Virus record (IMG/VR): IMGVR_UViG_3300043775_001254
Coordinates: 1 to 28,002 of that record
Direction: 5' to 3' (one strand)
Length of the DNA: 28,002 nucleotides
Origin: a virus
The notes under the pieces were generated by a model. The model worked only from the letters and a program-made list of their open reading frames with translations. It was not told the origin of the DNA and made no database searches. This document shows, piece by piece, positions 1 to 8,285 of the stretch; the stretch's first letter is position 1; every line of letters begins with the position of its first letter. A program made the position numbers and the translations under genes.

Positions 1-674
1 AGTATCCCGGCAATGAGCATCTTGGCTCATTCGGGTGTGACTCCTATGACATCTCAGCGGTGGTCGGGGGACGAGGCTCAAACGGGTCACTACACGGGAT
101 GACCAAATACCACATGGAGGATGCACCTGCCAATCAGTTCTTCTTAGAGTATATCGCTCGTCCTCAGACGGCTGAGATATTCTTTGAGGAGGTGCTGATG
201 GCTTGTGTGTTTTACGGCATGCCTATCCTTGTGGAGAACAATAAGCCGAGGTTGCTGTATCATTTCAAGAATAGGGGCTATCGCCACTTCTGTATGAACA
301 GGCCTGACAGGCACATGAACAAACTCAGCAAGACTGAGCGTGAGCTAGGTGGTATACCGAACTCATCCGAGGACGTGAAGCAATCGCACGCCTCAGCAAT
401 TGAATCGTACATTGAGAAATACGTAGGCTTTGATGTCTCAGGGACCTATCGCTCTTCTGATGAAATAGGCGCAATGCCGTTCACTAGGACGCTTGAGGAT
501 TGGGCTAAGTTCGACATTAACGACCGAACTAAGTTCGACGCATCTATTAGTTCAGGTTTAGCGATTATGGCTAACCAAAAACACATATATTTACCTGAGA
601 AAAAAGAGTCGAAAATTAGTATTAATTTCGCAAGGTACACTAATAGTGGAAATATAAGTGAACTCATTAGATGA
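1..674 (+). CDS. terL: Terminase large subunit, C-terminal nuclease part (5' truncated by window edge)
   Basis: The frame is open from base 3 without a start, so the N-terminal ATPase half lies outside the window. The visible part is the RNase H-like nuclease that cuts concatemeric DNA during head filling. A first acidic motif appears as GCDSYD (bases 33-50), followed by VVGGRGSNGSLHG, a strand and helix region with FFEEVLMACVFYGMPILVEN (second acidic position near the ENN), and a C-terminal KFDASISSGLAIMA block that matches the final acidic motif and helix of phage TerL proteins. The pattern is close to the terminases of Bacteroidota podoviruses. It overlaps the portal gene by four bases (ATGA at 671-674), a usual terminase-portal arrangement. 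A GTG at 60 could be mistaken for a start, but coding sense extends upstream of it. Confidence 0.9.
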   Translation, partial: YPGNEHLGSFGCDSYDISAVVGGRGSNGSLHGMTKYHMEDAPANQFFLEYIARPQTAEIFFEEVLMACVFYGMPILVENNKPRLLYHFKNRGYRHFCMNRPDRHMNKLSKTERELGGIPNSSEDVKQSHASAIESYIEKYVGFDVSGTYRSSDEIGAMPFTRTLEDWAKFDINDRTKFDASISSGLAIMANQKHIYLPEKKESKISINFARYTNSGNISELIR

Positions 675-3106
675 AAGAAGTAATAGTAAGCATATCAACA
701 ACAAGCTTTCCGAGTCAGCTAGTATCTGACGCGCAGAAAGCTACTGTCGAATTTGGACTCCAAGTTGGGCAGGCCATTCAATATGAGTGGTTCCGCAAAG
801 ACGGAAATCAATGTCGTTACTATAGCCAATGGCGCGACTTTCATCGTCTTCGCCTATATGCTCGTGGAGAGCAACCCGTACAGAAGTACAAAAATGAACT
901 AGCAATAGACGGGGATTTGTCATATCTGAATTTGGATTGGACTCCCGTACCTATTTTGCCTAAGTTCGTAGACATCGTCGTCAATGGGATGTCTGACCGC
1001 CTATTCAAAGTAAAGGCGTATGCGCAAGACGCATTGTCTCAGGCCAAGCGCAGCAAATACCAAGACATGCTAGAAGGACAGATGGCAGGTAAAGATGTCC
1101 TCACAAAGATTCAAGAGTCGACGGGTATCAATCCATTCATGATGGACCCCGAGGAGCTTCCTGAGACTGACGAGGAACTGTCACTCTACATGCAGCTTAA
1201 TTACAAACCGGCCATTGAAATTGCAGAAGAAGAAGCTATTAATACTCTTTTTGACGAGAATCATTACCAAGATACACGCAAGCGTGTGGATTACGACATT
1301 ACTGTTGTTGGTATTGGTGTGGCCAAGCACGAGTTTCTTCCGGGAGCAGGCGTACAAATTTCGTACGTTGACCCCGCGAATATTGTTTACAGTTACACGG
1401 AGGACCCGTATTTTAAAGATTGTTTTTATTGGGGAGAAATTAAAACTCTTCCTATTACGGAGTTACTGAAGATTGACCCGACTCTTACGCACGAGCAGCT
1501 TCAGGAAATCTCTACGTACAGTCAGAGTTGGTATGACTACTACAACGTAGCTCAGTTCTACGAGAACAGTTTGTTCTACCGCGACACCGCCACTCTGTTG
1601 TACTTCAATTATAAGACCACCAAGAAGATTGTCTACAAGAAGAAAGTTCTTGAAGGCGGTGGCTCTCGCATGATTCAAAAGGACGACCAATTCAATCCTC
1701 CTGTGGAGATGATGGAAGAGGGTAAGTTCGAGAAGATAGAAAAGACCATTGACGTGTGGTATGAAGGTGTCATGGTTATGGGGACCAACATTATGTTGAA
1801 GTGGAAGATGATGGAGAACATGGTTCGCCCTAAGTCTTCAACTCAGCACGCTATTCCAAACTATGTTGCTGTAGCCCCAAGGATGTACAAAGGGGTGATA
1901 GAGTCGCTCGTTCGGAGAATGGTGCCCTTCGCTGACTTGATTCAAATCACCCACTTGAAATTACAGCAAGTCATTGCCCGTGTTGTACCTGATGGTGTCT
2001 TCATTGACGCTGATGGGTTGAACGAGGTTGACTTGGGAACCGGTAACGCATACAACCCTGAGGATGCACTTAGATTGTACTTCCAAACAGGTAGCGTTAT
2101 TGGCCGTAGTTATACGCAGGACGGCGAGTTTAACAACGCTCGTATTCCTATTCAGCAGCTTACTTCAAACTCAGGGGCAAGCAAGACGCAGATGCTGATT
2201 GCTAACTACAACCACTACCTAGACATGATTCGGTCTGTGACCGGACTCAACGAGGCTCGTGATGGCTCAATGCCTGACCCGAACTCTTTGGTTGGTGTAC
2301 AGAAGTTGGCGGCACTAAACTCAAACACAGCTACCCGTCATATCCTTGAAGGTGGTTTATATATCTACCGCTCATTGGCTGAAGCCTTGACGTATCGTGT
2401 TGCTGATATTCTAGAGTATGCGGACTTTAAGGATGGATTTGCTAACCGTATTGGTAAGTACAATGTATCTATCCTCGATGAGGTAAAAGACCTATACATC
2501 TACGACTTTGGTATCTTCATTGAGATTTCTCCTGACGAAGAGCAGAAAGCTCAGCTTGAGGCCAACATTCAGATGGCATTGTCTAAGGGTGACATCAATC
2601 TTGAGGATGCAATTGACATCCGTGAGATTAAGAACCTGAAGCTAGCCAATCAGTTGCTGAAGGTTAAACGTATCCGTAAAGAGGAAAGAGAAGAGAAGAT
2701 GCTGATGCAGAAGCAAGCTATGCAGGCGCAGCAACAACTCAAGTCTCAGGAGATGGCAGGCATGATGGCCTTGGAGAAAATCAAACTCGAGACCCAATCT
2801 AAGATGCAAGTAAAGCAGGCTGAGGTTGCGTTCGAGATTGAGAAGCTAAAGGCCGAAGCTCAGATGAAGCAGATGCTTATGAGCGAAGAGTTCAAGTACA
2901 ACATGCAGATTGCGGGAATAAAAGAAGAGTCTTTGAATGCCCGTGATGATATGAAGGAGCAGGCTAAAGCTAAGCGCATTAGTCAGCAAAGCACAGAACA
3001 ATCAAAGCTTATTAATCAGCGCAAGAACAACTTGCCGCCAATGAACTTTGAATCCAACGAGGATACCCTTGATGGTTTCGATTTGGCTGAGTTTGAACCT
3101 CGCTGA
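671..3106 (+). CDS. Portal protein
   Basis: At 811 residues this is in the size range of P22-like and crAss-like portals. It forms the dodecameric ring at the packaging vertex. The call rests on position (immediately after TerL with an ATGA overlap, upstream of scaffold and capsid) and on a portal-like body: an N-terminal region with WTPVPILPKFVDIVVNGMSD, a long mixed alpha/beta core, and helices around LNEARDGSMPDPNSLVGVQK and TGLNEARDG typical of portal stem/crown segments. About residues 660-775 are a strongly charged, Gln/Met/Lys/Glu-rich predicted coiled coil (KEEREEKMLMQKQAMQAQQQ onwards), which could form a barrel extending into the head. The last residues are acidic. No signal peptide or membrane segment is apparent. 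Confidence 0.88.
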   Translation: MKEVIVSISTTSFPSQLVSDAQKATVEFGLQVGQAIQYEWFRKDGNQCRYYSQWRDFHRLRLYARGEQPVQKYKNELAIDGDLSYLNLDWTPVPILPKFVDIVVNGMSDRLFKVKAYAQDALSQAKRSKYQDMLEGQMAGKDVLTKIQESTGINPFMMDPEELPETDEELSLYMQLNYKPAIEIAEEEAINTLFDENHYQDTRKRVDYDITVVGIGVAKHEFLPGAGVQISYVDPANIVYSYTEDPYFKDCFYWGEIKTLPITELLKIDPTLTHEQLQEISTYSQSWYDYYNVAQFYENSLFYRDTATLLYFNYKTTKKIVYKKKVLEGGGSRMIQKDDQFNPPVEMMEEGKFEKIEKTIDVWYEGVMVMGTNIMLKWKMMENMVRPKSSTQHAIPNYVAVAPRMYKGVIESLVRRMVPFADLIQITHLKLQQVIARVVPDGVFIDADGLNEVDLGTGNAYNPEDALRLYFQTGSVIGRSYTQDGEFNNARIPIQQLTSNSGASKTQMLIANYNHYLDMIRSVTGLNEARDGSMPDPNSLVGVQKLAALNSNTATRHILEGGLYIYRSLAEALTYRVADILEYADFKDGFANRIGKYNVSILDEVKDLYIYDFGIFIEISPDEEQKAQLEANIQMALSKGDINLEDAIDIREIKNLKLANQLLKVKRIRKEEREEKMLMQKQAMQAQQQLKSQEMAGMMALEKIKLETQSKMQVKQAEVAFEIEKLKAEAQMKQMLMSEEFKYNMQIAGIKEESLNARDDMKEQAKAKRISQQSTEQSKLINQRKNNLPPMNFESNEDTLDGFDLAEFEPR

Positions 3107-3126
3107 TAAATAATATATTTTTTGTA

Positions 3127-3134
3127 TAAATTTG
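3127..3134 (+). promoter_or_regulatory. Bacteroidota-type -7 element (TAAATTTG) upstream of scaffold gene
   Basis: TAAATTTG matches TAnnTTTG, the -7 consensus of the primary sigma factor in Bacteroidota. It sits in the 48-base portal-scaffold gap, 20 bases before the ATG at 3155. The surrounding ATAAATTTGTAA matches the ATATCTTTGTAA copies at 6596 and 15028 at 10 of 12 positions. I see no convincing -33 TTG box at the expected distance. Confidence 0.5.
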
Positions 3135-3154
3135 TAACAATTAAATCGAATCTA

Positions 3155-4276
3155 ATGGAAATCAAAGTAAGAGCCATCGGCGAAGCAGAACAAAAGAGCG
3201 TAGCGGAAGTTGAACAAGAACTTCTTGAAAAGCACGCTAGGGAACAACAAGCAGCGGACGAAGCAGCAGCAGTTGCAGCAGCCGCTCAAAATCAGGACCC
3301 ACCTGCGGGCGGAGAAGGCGAAGGGGACCAAGGCGGCGAACCCGCTGAGTTAACCGAAGAACAAGTTCTTTCATATATTGGAAAACGCTACAATAAGCAA
3401 ATCAGCTCATTCGATGAGTTGGTGGCTGAACGTCAAGACAGCGAACCGCTGCCTGAAGACGTGGCTGCTTATATGAAGTATAAAAAGGAGACAGGCCGTG
3501 GCTTTGAAGACTTCCTTCAACTGAAGAAGGATTTTGATGCCATGAATCCTGACCAACTCCTAAAAGAATACCTTGCGGCGACGCAGCATGGCTTGGACGC
3601 TGAGGACATTGAAACCCTCATGGAAGAGTACAGCTACGACGAGACCCTTGATGATGACTCAAAAATCAAGAGGGTTAAAATCGCAAGGAAGAAAGCTATT
3701 GCCGAGGCCAAGTCCTACTTCAATGAACAGAAGGAGAAATACAAGCTGCCACTTGAGTCAAGTGGCTCAGGCTTATCTCCGGAAGAGAAAGAAGAGTACG
3801 AGGCGTATCGTCAGTATACAAAGCAGGCGAAGACCCTGCAGGAGGAAAACGACCGAAAGCGTCAATGGTTTGACCAAAAGTCCGATGATGTCTTTAGTAA
3901 AGACTTCAAAGGTTTTGAGTTCGAGTTGAACGACAAGAAGTTTACCTTTTCTCCCGGTGCAGCTGCTGAATTGAGAAAGGCTCAGTCAACTCCAATGAAC
4001 TTTGTTTCAAAGTACTTGGATGAGAGTGGTCTTATTAAGGATGCCGCAGGATACCATAGGGCTTTGTCAATCGCAATGAACCCCGACAAATTTGCTAAGT
4101 TCTTCTATGAGCAGGGCTTGGCAGACGCCACGGAGGATGTAACGCGTCAGATAAAAAACATCAACATGTCTGACCGCAAAGCACCTGAAGTGATGAATAA
4201 GGGGGGAATGCAGGTAAAGGCGGTGAACCAAGATTCCGGAAGGAACCTGAAAATCCGCAGCATCAAAAAAATCTAA
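3155..4276 (+). CDS. Probable capsid scaffolding protein
   Basis: This 373-residue protein lies between portal and major capsid genes, the usual scaffold slot. It is very acidic and low in complexity. The N-terminal 70 residues are Glu/Ala/Gln/Gly-rich (repeated AAAVAAAAQ and GGEGEGDQGG runs). The middle is helical and rich in Lys/Glu, with a probable coiled coil around EEKEEYEAYRQYTKQAKTLQ. A basic C-terminal tail (NLKIRSIKKI) resembles the capsid-binding tail of other scaffolds. I chose ATG at 3155. An in-frame TTG at 3122 exists, but it lies upstream of the promoter-like TAAATTTG at 3127 and would put the promoter inside the gene. No protease motif was seen, so maturation cleavage is not supported here. 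Confidence 0.68.
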   Translation: MEIKVRAIGEAEQKSVAEVEQELLEKHAREQQAADEAAAVAAAAQNQDPPAGGEGEGDQGGEPAELTEEQVLSYIGKRYNKQISSFDELVAERQDSEPLPEDVAAYMKYKKETGRGFEDFLQLKKDFDAMNPDQLLKEYLAATQHGLDAEDIETLMEEYSYDETLDDDSKIKRVKIARKKAIAEAKSYFNEQKEKYKLPLESSGSGLSPEEKEEYEAYRQYTKQAKTLQEENDRKRQWFDQKSDDVFSKDFKGFEFELNDKKFTFSPGAAAELRKAQSTPMNFVSKYLDESGLIKDAAGYHRALSIAMNPDKFAKFFYEQGLADATEDVTRQIKNINMSDRKAPEVMNKGGMQVKAVNQDSGRNLKIRSIKKI

Positions 4277-4294
4277 AAATAAAAACTTAAAAAA

Positions 4295-5716
4295 ATGGCT
4301 GTATTAAACACCCCCGGGTATCAGCTTCAGCCGAGTGCTGAGCAGGTACCATTGTCAACTAACTACATTACCAACTTCGACTTCTTGAATCAGTATCTTC
4401 CTGATACCTACGAGAAAGAATTTGAGCGTTACGGTAATCGTACTGTCGCATCTTTCCTCCGTATGGTAGGTGCTGAAATGCCTTCTAACTCAGACATGAT
4501 TAAATGGGCTGAACAAGGTCGTTTGCATACTAAGTATGTAAACTGTGATTCTTCTGCTGCTGCAGCTGCTGACTCCGCGACTATCACCGTGAATGATGCA
4601 AACGTAACTGCAATTGCAATCCGTGCCGGTCAGACTGTATTCATCTCTGACAACGCTACAGGCCTTTCTAACAAAGGTATCGTTACTGTAGTAGACGTTC
4701 CTAACAACACTTTCGACGTAGCTTACTACGAAGGTGGTGGTCAAGCTTTCTCAGGAACTGCCGTACTTTCTGTATGGATTTATGGTTCTGAATTTAAGAA
4801 AGGAACTGTTGGAATGATTGGCTCTTTGGAAAGCGAAGACGAGTTCTTCGAGAACTCTCCAATCATCATTAAGGACAAATACGCTGTAAGCGGTTCTGAC
4901 ATGGCTCAGATTGGATGGGTTGAAGTTACCACTGAGAACGGTGCTACCGGTTACTTGTGGTACTTGAAGAGCGAGCACGAAACTCGTTTGCGTTTCGAGG
5001 ATTACCTTGAGACTGCAATGATTGAAGCCGTTCCTGCTGAAACAGGTTCAGGTGTTGCTAACGCTTCTTTAAACCCAATCTACGGTAACAAAGGTTCAGA
5101 AGGTATCTTCTACGTTGTTAACAACCGTGGTAACGTTTGGGGCGGTGGTAACCCAACTACCTTGGCTGATTTCGATAGCATCATCTCTCGTTTGGACAAG
5201 CAAGGCTCTATCGAAGAAAACGTAATCTTCGTAAACCGTGCCTTCAGCTTCGACATCGACGACATGTTGGCTGCTCAGAACAGCTACGGTGCAAACGGTA
5301 CCTCTTACGGTCTGTTTGACAACGACAAGGACATGGCTTTGAACTTGGGCTTCACCGGGTTCCGTCGTGGTTACGACTTCTACAAGTCTGATTGGAAGTA
5401 CTTGAACGACCCAACCATGCGTGGTGGTCTTCCTACTGCTTCTACAGCTGTGGGTACCGTAACAGGTCTTTTGGTTCCTGCAGGTTCTACGAACGTGTAC
5501 GACCAAATCATGGGTAAAAACGCTAAGCGTCCTTTCTTGCACGTACGTTACCGTGCGTCTGAGACTGAAGACCGTCGTTACAAAACTTGGATTACAGGTT
5601 CTGCCGGTGGTGCTCAGACAAGCGACCTTGATGCAATGGAGGTGAACTTCCTCTCTGAGCGTTGCGTTTGTACCTTGGGTGCTAACAACTTCGTATTGTT
5701 CCGCTACGGCGCATAA
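4295..5716 (+). CDS. Major capsid protein (HK97 fold)
   Basis: This 473-residue protein follows the scaffold gene and has the character of the Bacteroidota-phage major capsid family. The N-terminus has NFDFLNQYLPDTYEKEFERY and ASFLRMVGAEMPSNSDMIKW. A small beta-rich insertion spans about residues 95-170. The body carries the P-domain/A-domain-like segments GYDFYKSDWKYLNDPTMRGG and PFLHVRYRASETED, and it ends in FVLFRYGA. The leader is a pure A-rich stretch (aaaaacttaaaaaaATG), the Bacteroidota style of strong initiation. Codon use is visibly more biased than in its neighbours (AAC, GGT, CGT, TTC, GAC dominate), as expected for the most abundant virion protein. A strong hairpin terminator follows 15 bases after the stop. 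Confidence 0.88.
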   Translation: MAVLNTPGYQLQPSAEQVPLSTNYITNFDFLNQYLPDTYEKEFERYGNRTVASFLRMVGAEMPSNSDMIKWAEQGRLHTKYVNCDSSAAAAADSATITVNDANVTAIAIRAGQTVFISDNATGLSNKGIVTVVDVPNNTFDVAYYEGGGQAFSGTAVLSVWIYGSEFKKGTVGMIGSLESEDEFFENSPIIIKDKYAVSGSDMAQIGWVEVTTENGATGYLWYLKSEHETRLRFEDYLETAMIEAVPAETGSGVANASLNPIYGNKGSEGIFYVVNNRGNVWGGGNPTTLADFDSIISRLDKQGSIEENVIFVNRAFSFDIDDMLAAQNSYGANGTSYGLFDNDKDMALNLGFTGFRRGYDFYKSDWKYLNDPTMRGGLPTASTAVGTVTGLLVPAGSTNVYDQIMGKNAKRPFLHVRYRASETEDRRYKTWITGSAGGAQTSDLDAMEVNFLSERCVCTLGANNFVLFRYGA

Positions 5717-5730
5717 TCGAAGAAGAAATA

Positions 5731-5767
5731 GGGGTGGTGTGTCTTCAAAGACACACCCCCTTTTTTT
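5731..5767 (+). terminator. Rho-independent terminator after the major capsid gene
   Basis: GGTGTGTC (5736-5743) pairs perfectly with GACACACC (5750-5757) around a six-base loop. The stem can be extended by GGG/CCC after a bulged T at 5735, and seven T residues follow (5761-5767). It lies wholly in the gap between the capsid gene and the next gene and is likely to protect or cap the capsid transcript. Confidence 0.9.
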
Positions 5768-5790
5768 AAAATTTTATCAAATCATATCAA

Positions 5791-6534
5791 ATGAAAAAGA
5801 CAATCATTCCCGTAGATAAATTCTACAAGCTAAAAGGAAAGGCAGCTCCGCTGTCATACACACTCCCATCTAGAAACACAAAGCGCTACCCGCTATTGTG
5901 GTTTGATGAAGAGAATAATGTTAACCGCCCTTTGCGTTATGCAATCAATCAGAAGACTCCTTTTGAAGATGAGCAGGACGGAAATGCAATCGTAGAACCA
6001 ATTATTTTTGAGAACGGATTCTTGAGTGTTCCCAAGAATAACCCTGTTTTGCAGCAATTCTTACACTATCATCCTTTGAATGGAATCTCTTTTGCAGAGG
6101 TTGATTACGAAAAGGATGCAACACAAGAAGTTGAAAGCTTATCCGCAGAGGTGGATGCTTTGATTGAAGCTCGTCAATTAAGTCTTGAGCAGCTTGAGAC
6201 AGTTTGCCGAGTTTTGTTTGGTAAGGACCCTGCTCGTTATACGTCTGCTGAATTGAAGCGTGACGTCTTGATTTATGCCAAGCGTGACCCCCGTGGTTTC
6301 TTGAACATCTTATCAGACCCAATGTTGAAATTGCAGTCAAACGTGCATGTGTTCTTTGAGAGCAAGCTGTTGACTTTTAGGAATGGCCGCAAGGAAGTTT
6401 GGTTTAATACCAACTCCAACAAGAAGAAAATGTTGACCGTGCCTTACGGCGAGGACCCATACTTTTCTGTTGCCAATTTCTTTAAGAGCGATGAAGGAAT
6501 TGACGCCCTAAAAATGCTTGAAAATAGCTTGTAG
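5791..6534 (+). CDS. Conserved virion-region protein of unknown role (possible head or connector protein)
   Basis: This 247-residue protein sits between the capsid gene and the connector genes. I recognise the N-terminal style (YPLLWFDEENNVNRPLRYA and NQKTPFEDEQDG, residues 33-64) from genes in the same position of other Bacteroidota phages, but not a defined function. Residues 112-175 are helical (SLSAEVDALIEARQLSLEQL, then TSAELKRDVLIYAKRDPRGF) and look like a small SAP/LEM-type helix-extended-helix fold. The last third is beta-rich with basic KKK near residue 211. It is framed by terminators on both sides (5731-5767 and 6564-6593), so it may be expressed at a level different from the capsid gene. 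No promoter of the TAnnTTTG type is visible in front of it. A head-decoration, head-completion or DNA-binding role is possible but unproven. Confidence 0.7.
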   Translation: MKKTIIPVDKFYKLKGKAAPLSYTLPSRNTKRYPLLWFDEENNVNRPLRYAINQKTPFEDEQDGNAIVEPIIFENGFLSVPKNNPVLQQFLHYHPLNGISFAEVDYEKDATQEVESLSAEVDALIEARQLSLEQLETVCRVLFGKDPARYTSAELKRDVLIYAKRDPRGFLNILSDPMLKLQSNVHVFFESKLLTFRNGRKEVWFNTNSNKKKMLTVPYGEDPYFSVANFFKSDEGIDALKMLENSL

Positions 6535-6563
6535 AGATTTCTATATAAGCTAGCAATCGTTAG

Positions 6564-6593
6564 AGAGGGTATTTCTATACCCTCTTTTTTTTT
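6564..6593 (+). terminator. Rho-independent terminator before the connector genes
   Basis: AGAGGGTAT (6564-6572) and ATACCCTCT (6577-6585) form a perfect nine-base-pair stem with a TTCT loop, followed by eight T residues (6586-6593). It closes the transcript of the 5791-6534 gene. A promoter-like element begins only four bases after the T run. Confidence 0.9.
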
Positions 6594-6596
6594 GTA

Positions 6597-6604
6597 TATC
6601 TTTG
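6597..6604 (+). promoter_or_regulatory. Bacteroidota-type -7 element (TATCTTTG) directly after a terminator
   Basis: TATCTTTG fits TAnnTTTG and lies 13 bases before the ATG at 6618. The 12-mer ATATCTTTGTAA (6596-6607) is identical to the copy at 15028-15039 in front of another gene. Placement right behind a terminator is what a new transcription unit needs. The -33 region would fall in the terminator stem, where no TTG is seen. Confidence 0.6.
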
Positions 6605-6617
6605 TAAAAACAGTATA

Positions 6618-7358
6618 ATGATTAATTCTGTAAGAAATACCGTATTGGCTGTTCTCAATAAGAACAATTACGGATATGTATCTCCGTCTGATTTTAACCT
6701 GTACGCCAAACAGTCTCAGCTTGAGGTATTTGAAGAGTATTTTTCTCTGTACAATAAGACCATAAATCAGGAGAACGCCCGTGTTTCAGGGACATCTTAT
6801 GCTGATGCTCGTAAGGCTATTGAAGAGTGCATTGAACTTTTCTCTCAAACATCAACGCTCACTCAGGTAGCTCCGGGTTCAAATAGATTTTTCTTGCCAT
6901 CATTGACCACGACCGGTTTTGATTATTTCCTGATTAATAAAGTGCTATGCTATGACGCATCAGGAACTAGCCGTGTGTTTAAAGGAGAGGCAGAGAAGGT
7001 AAACCACAGTCAGATTACCATGTTGGTGAACTCATTGTTGACCACTCCGACCGAACAATACCCTGCATACGTGCAGGAAGGTGGTATAATGACGGTATAT
7101 CCTTCGACTATTAACTTACCATCTGAAGTAGATGCTCAATATTTTAGGTACCCAAAAGACCCAAAATGGACGTATATTACATTGGCAAGTGGAGAGCCTG
7201 TGTTTGACCAATCACAGCCGGACTATCAAGACTTTGAGGTTCCATTAGAGGATGAGTACAAACTCGTATCTAAGATTCTTCAGTACTGTGGTATGTCTAT
7301 CCGTGAGATTCAAGTTCAACAGTTTGGTGCTGTTGAAGAACAAAAACAATCGTTATAA
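6618..7358 (+). CDS. Head-tail connector / ring-type structural protein
   Basis: This 246-residue protein opens with an all-helical N-terminus (SVRNTVLAVLNKNNYGYVSP, DFNLYAKQSQLEVFEEYFSL) that I recognise from neck-region proteins of Bacteroidota podoviruses. It is followed by a beta-rich central region including QYFRYPKDPKWTYITLASGE (about residues 175-194) and a C-terminal helix. Proteins of this type stack below the portal as ring or adaptor components in crAss-like virions; assignment to a specific ring position is inference. It begins a transcription unit after the terminator at 6564-6593 and is separated from the next gene by only two bases, so translational coupling is likely. Confidence 0.65.
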   Translation: MINSVRNTVLAVLNKNNYGYVSPSDFNLYAKQSQLEVFEEYFSLYNKTINQENARVSGTSYADARKAIEECIELFSQTSTLTQVAPGSNRFFLPSLTTTGFDYFLINKVLCYDASGTSRVFKGEAEKVNHSQITMLVNSLLTTPTEQYPAYVQEGGIMTVYPSTINLPSEVDAQYFRYPKDPKWTYITLASGEPVFDQSQPDYQDFEVPLEDEYKLVSKILQYCGMSIREIQVQQFGAVEEQKQSL

Positions 7359-7360
7359 TC

Positions 7361-8284
7361 ATGGCATATATAAGTCAATATCAGTACTACGCCAACGGAG
7401 GTAACCAACCTGCAGATGCCAATTGGGGCTCATATCAGTACGTAAGCCTATTCGACATCGTCAACAATTTCTTGTTGATGTATTCAGGGAACCACTCCTT
7501 GGTAAATAACGAGGAGCGATTCAAGATATTGTTCCACGCAAAGCGTGCAATCCAAGAGTTGAACTACGACGCGTTCAAGGAAATCAAAGTACTTGAGCTT
7601 ACTGTAGATGACTCATTGCGATATATCCTCCCGTCTGACTACGTCAATTGGGTAAGGGTAAACCTGTATAAGGATGGGTACTTACGCCCACTTACAGAGA
7701 ACATTCAAATCCTGTCGGCTCAGGCATACTTGCAGGACCAACAGGGAGTAATTCTTTTCGACCAAAACGGTAACGTGTTGCAGCCTCAGTTCTCTGAAAT
7801 TGACTACGACCGTTTGCATGGAACCAAGAAAAGTATCTACCTCAATCCCGGAGCTCCATACGATGGTCAGTACGGATGGGAGGTAGACGGCAATTGGTAT
7901 TTTGAGTATGGCCTAGGACAGCGCTATGGTCTGAATACCGAGACCGCAAACTTCAACCCAACGTTTGCGATTGATAAGAAGTATGGGGTTATCAACTTTA
8001 ACTCTGACATGTATGGTCAGTCGGTTATCCTTGAGTACATATCTGATGGTATGGAGAACGGGAACGACTCATCTGTGACAGTAAACAAGTTGTTTGAAAA
8101 ATACATTTACGCATACATTCAGTATGAGATTCTGAACTCTAAACTTGGAGTGCAGGAATACATCGTTGCTCGTGCCCGCAAGGAGAAGACGGCATTGTTG
8201 CGTAATGCTAAAATTAGAATCAGTAACATACATCCCGGCAGGTTGTTGATGAACTTGCGTGGAATGGACAAGATTATAAAGTAA
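7361..8284 (+). CDS. Head-tail connector / adaptor-type structural protein
   Basis: This 307-residue protein contains the pattern common to adaptor or ring proteins of marine and Bacteroidota podoviruses: YVSLFDIVNNFLLMYSGNHS, then FHAKRAIQELNYDAFKEIKV and LRYILPSDYVNWVRVNLYKD. The centre is Tyr- and Gly-rich and beta-like. The C-terminal third is helical and basic (YIVARARKEKTALLRNAKIR), in keeping with a segment that inserts against the portal, as in P22 gp4-type adaptors. It follows the previous connector gene by two bases and precedes the nozzle gene by one base (TAA then ATG at 8286), so the three are probably one translational unit. Confidence 0.7.
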   Translation: MAYISQYQYYANGGNQPADANWGSYQYVSLFDIVNNFLLMYSGNHSLVNNEERFKILFHAKRAIQELNYDAFKEIKVLELTVDDSLRYILPSDYVNWVRVNLYKDGYLRPLTENIQILSAQAYLQDQQGVILFDQNGNVLQPQFSEIDYDRLHGTKKSIYLNPGAPYDGQYGWEVDGNWYFEYGLGQRYGLNTETANFNPTFAIDKKYGVINFNSDMYGQSVILEYISDGMENGNDSSVTVNKLFEKYIYAYIQYEILNSKLGVQEYIVARARKEKTALLRNAKIRISNIHPGRLLMNLRGMDKIIK

Positions 8285-8285
8285 T

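Noticed and set aside
3122-3154. Upstream TTG start extending the scaffold protein by 11 residues
   Set aside because: It would overlap the TAAATTTG promoter element; the ATG at 3155 after an A/T-rich leader is a better start.
5096-5542. Minus-strand open frame (148 codons) opposite the major capsid gene
   Set aside because: Its Val/Thr/Arg-rich composition mirrors the highly biased capsid codons; there is no start context and no plausible product.
5768-5790. Promoter before the 5791-6534 gene
   Set aside because: The gap contains repeated ATCAAAT but no TAnnTTTG, so expression probably comes from read-through of the preceding terminator or an unrecognised signal.
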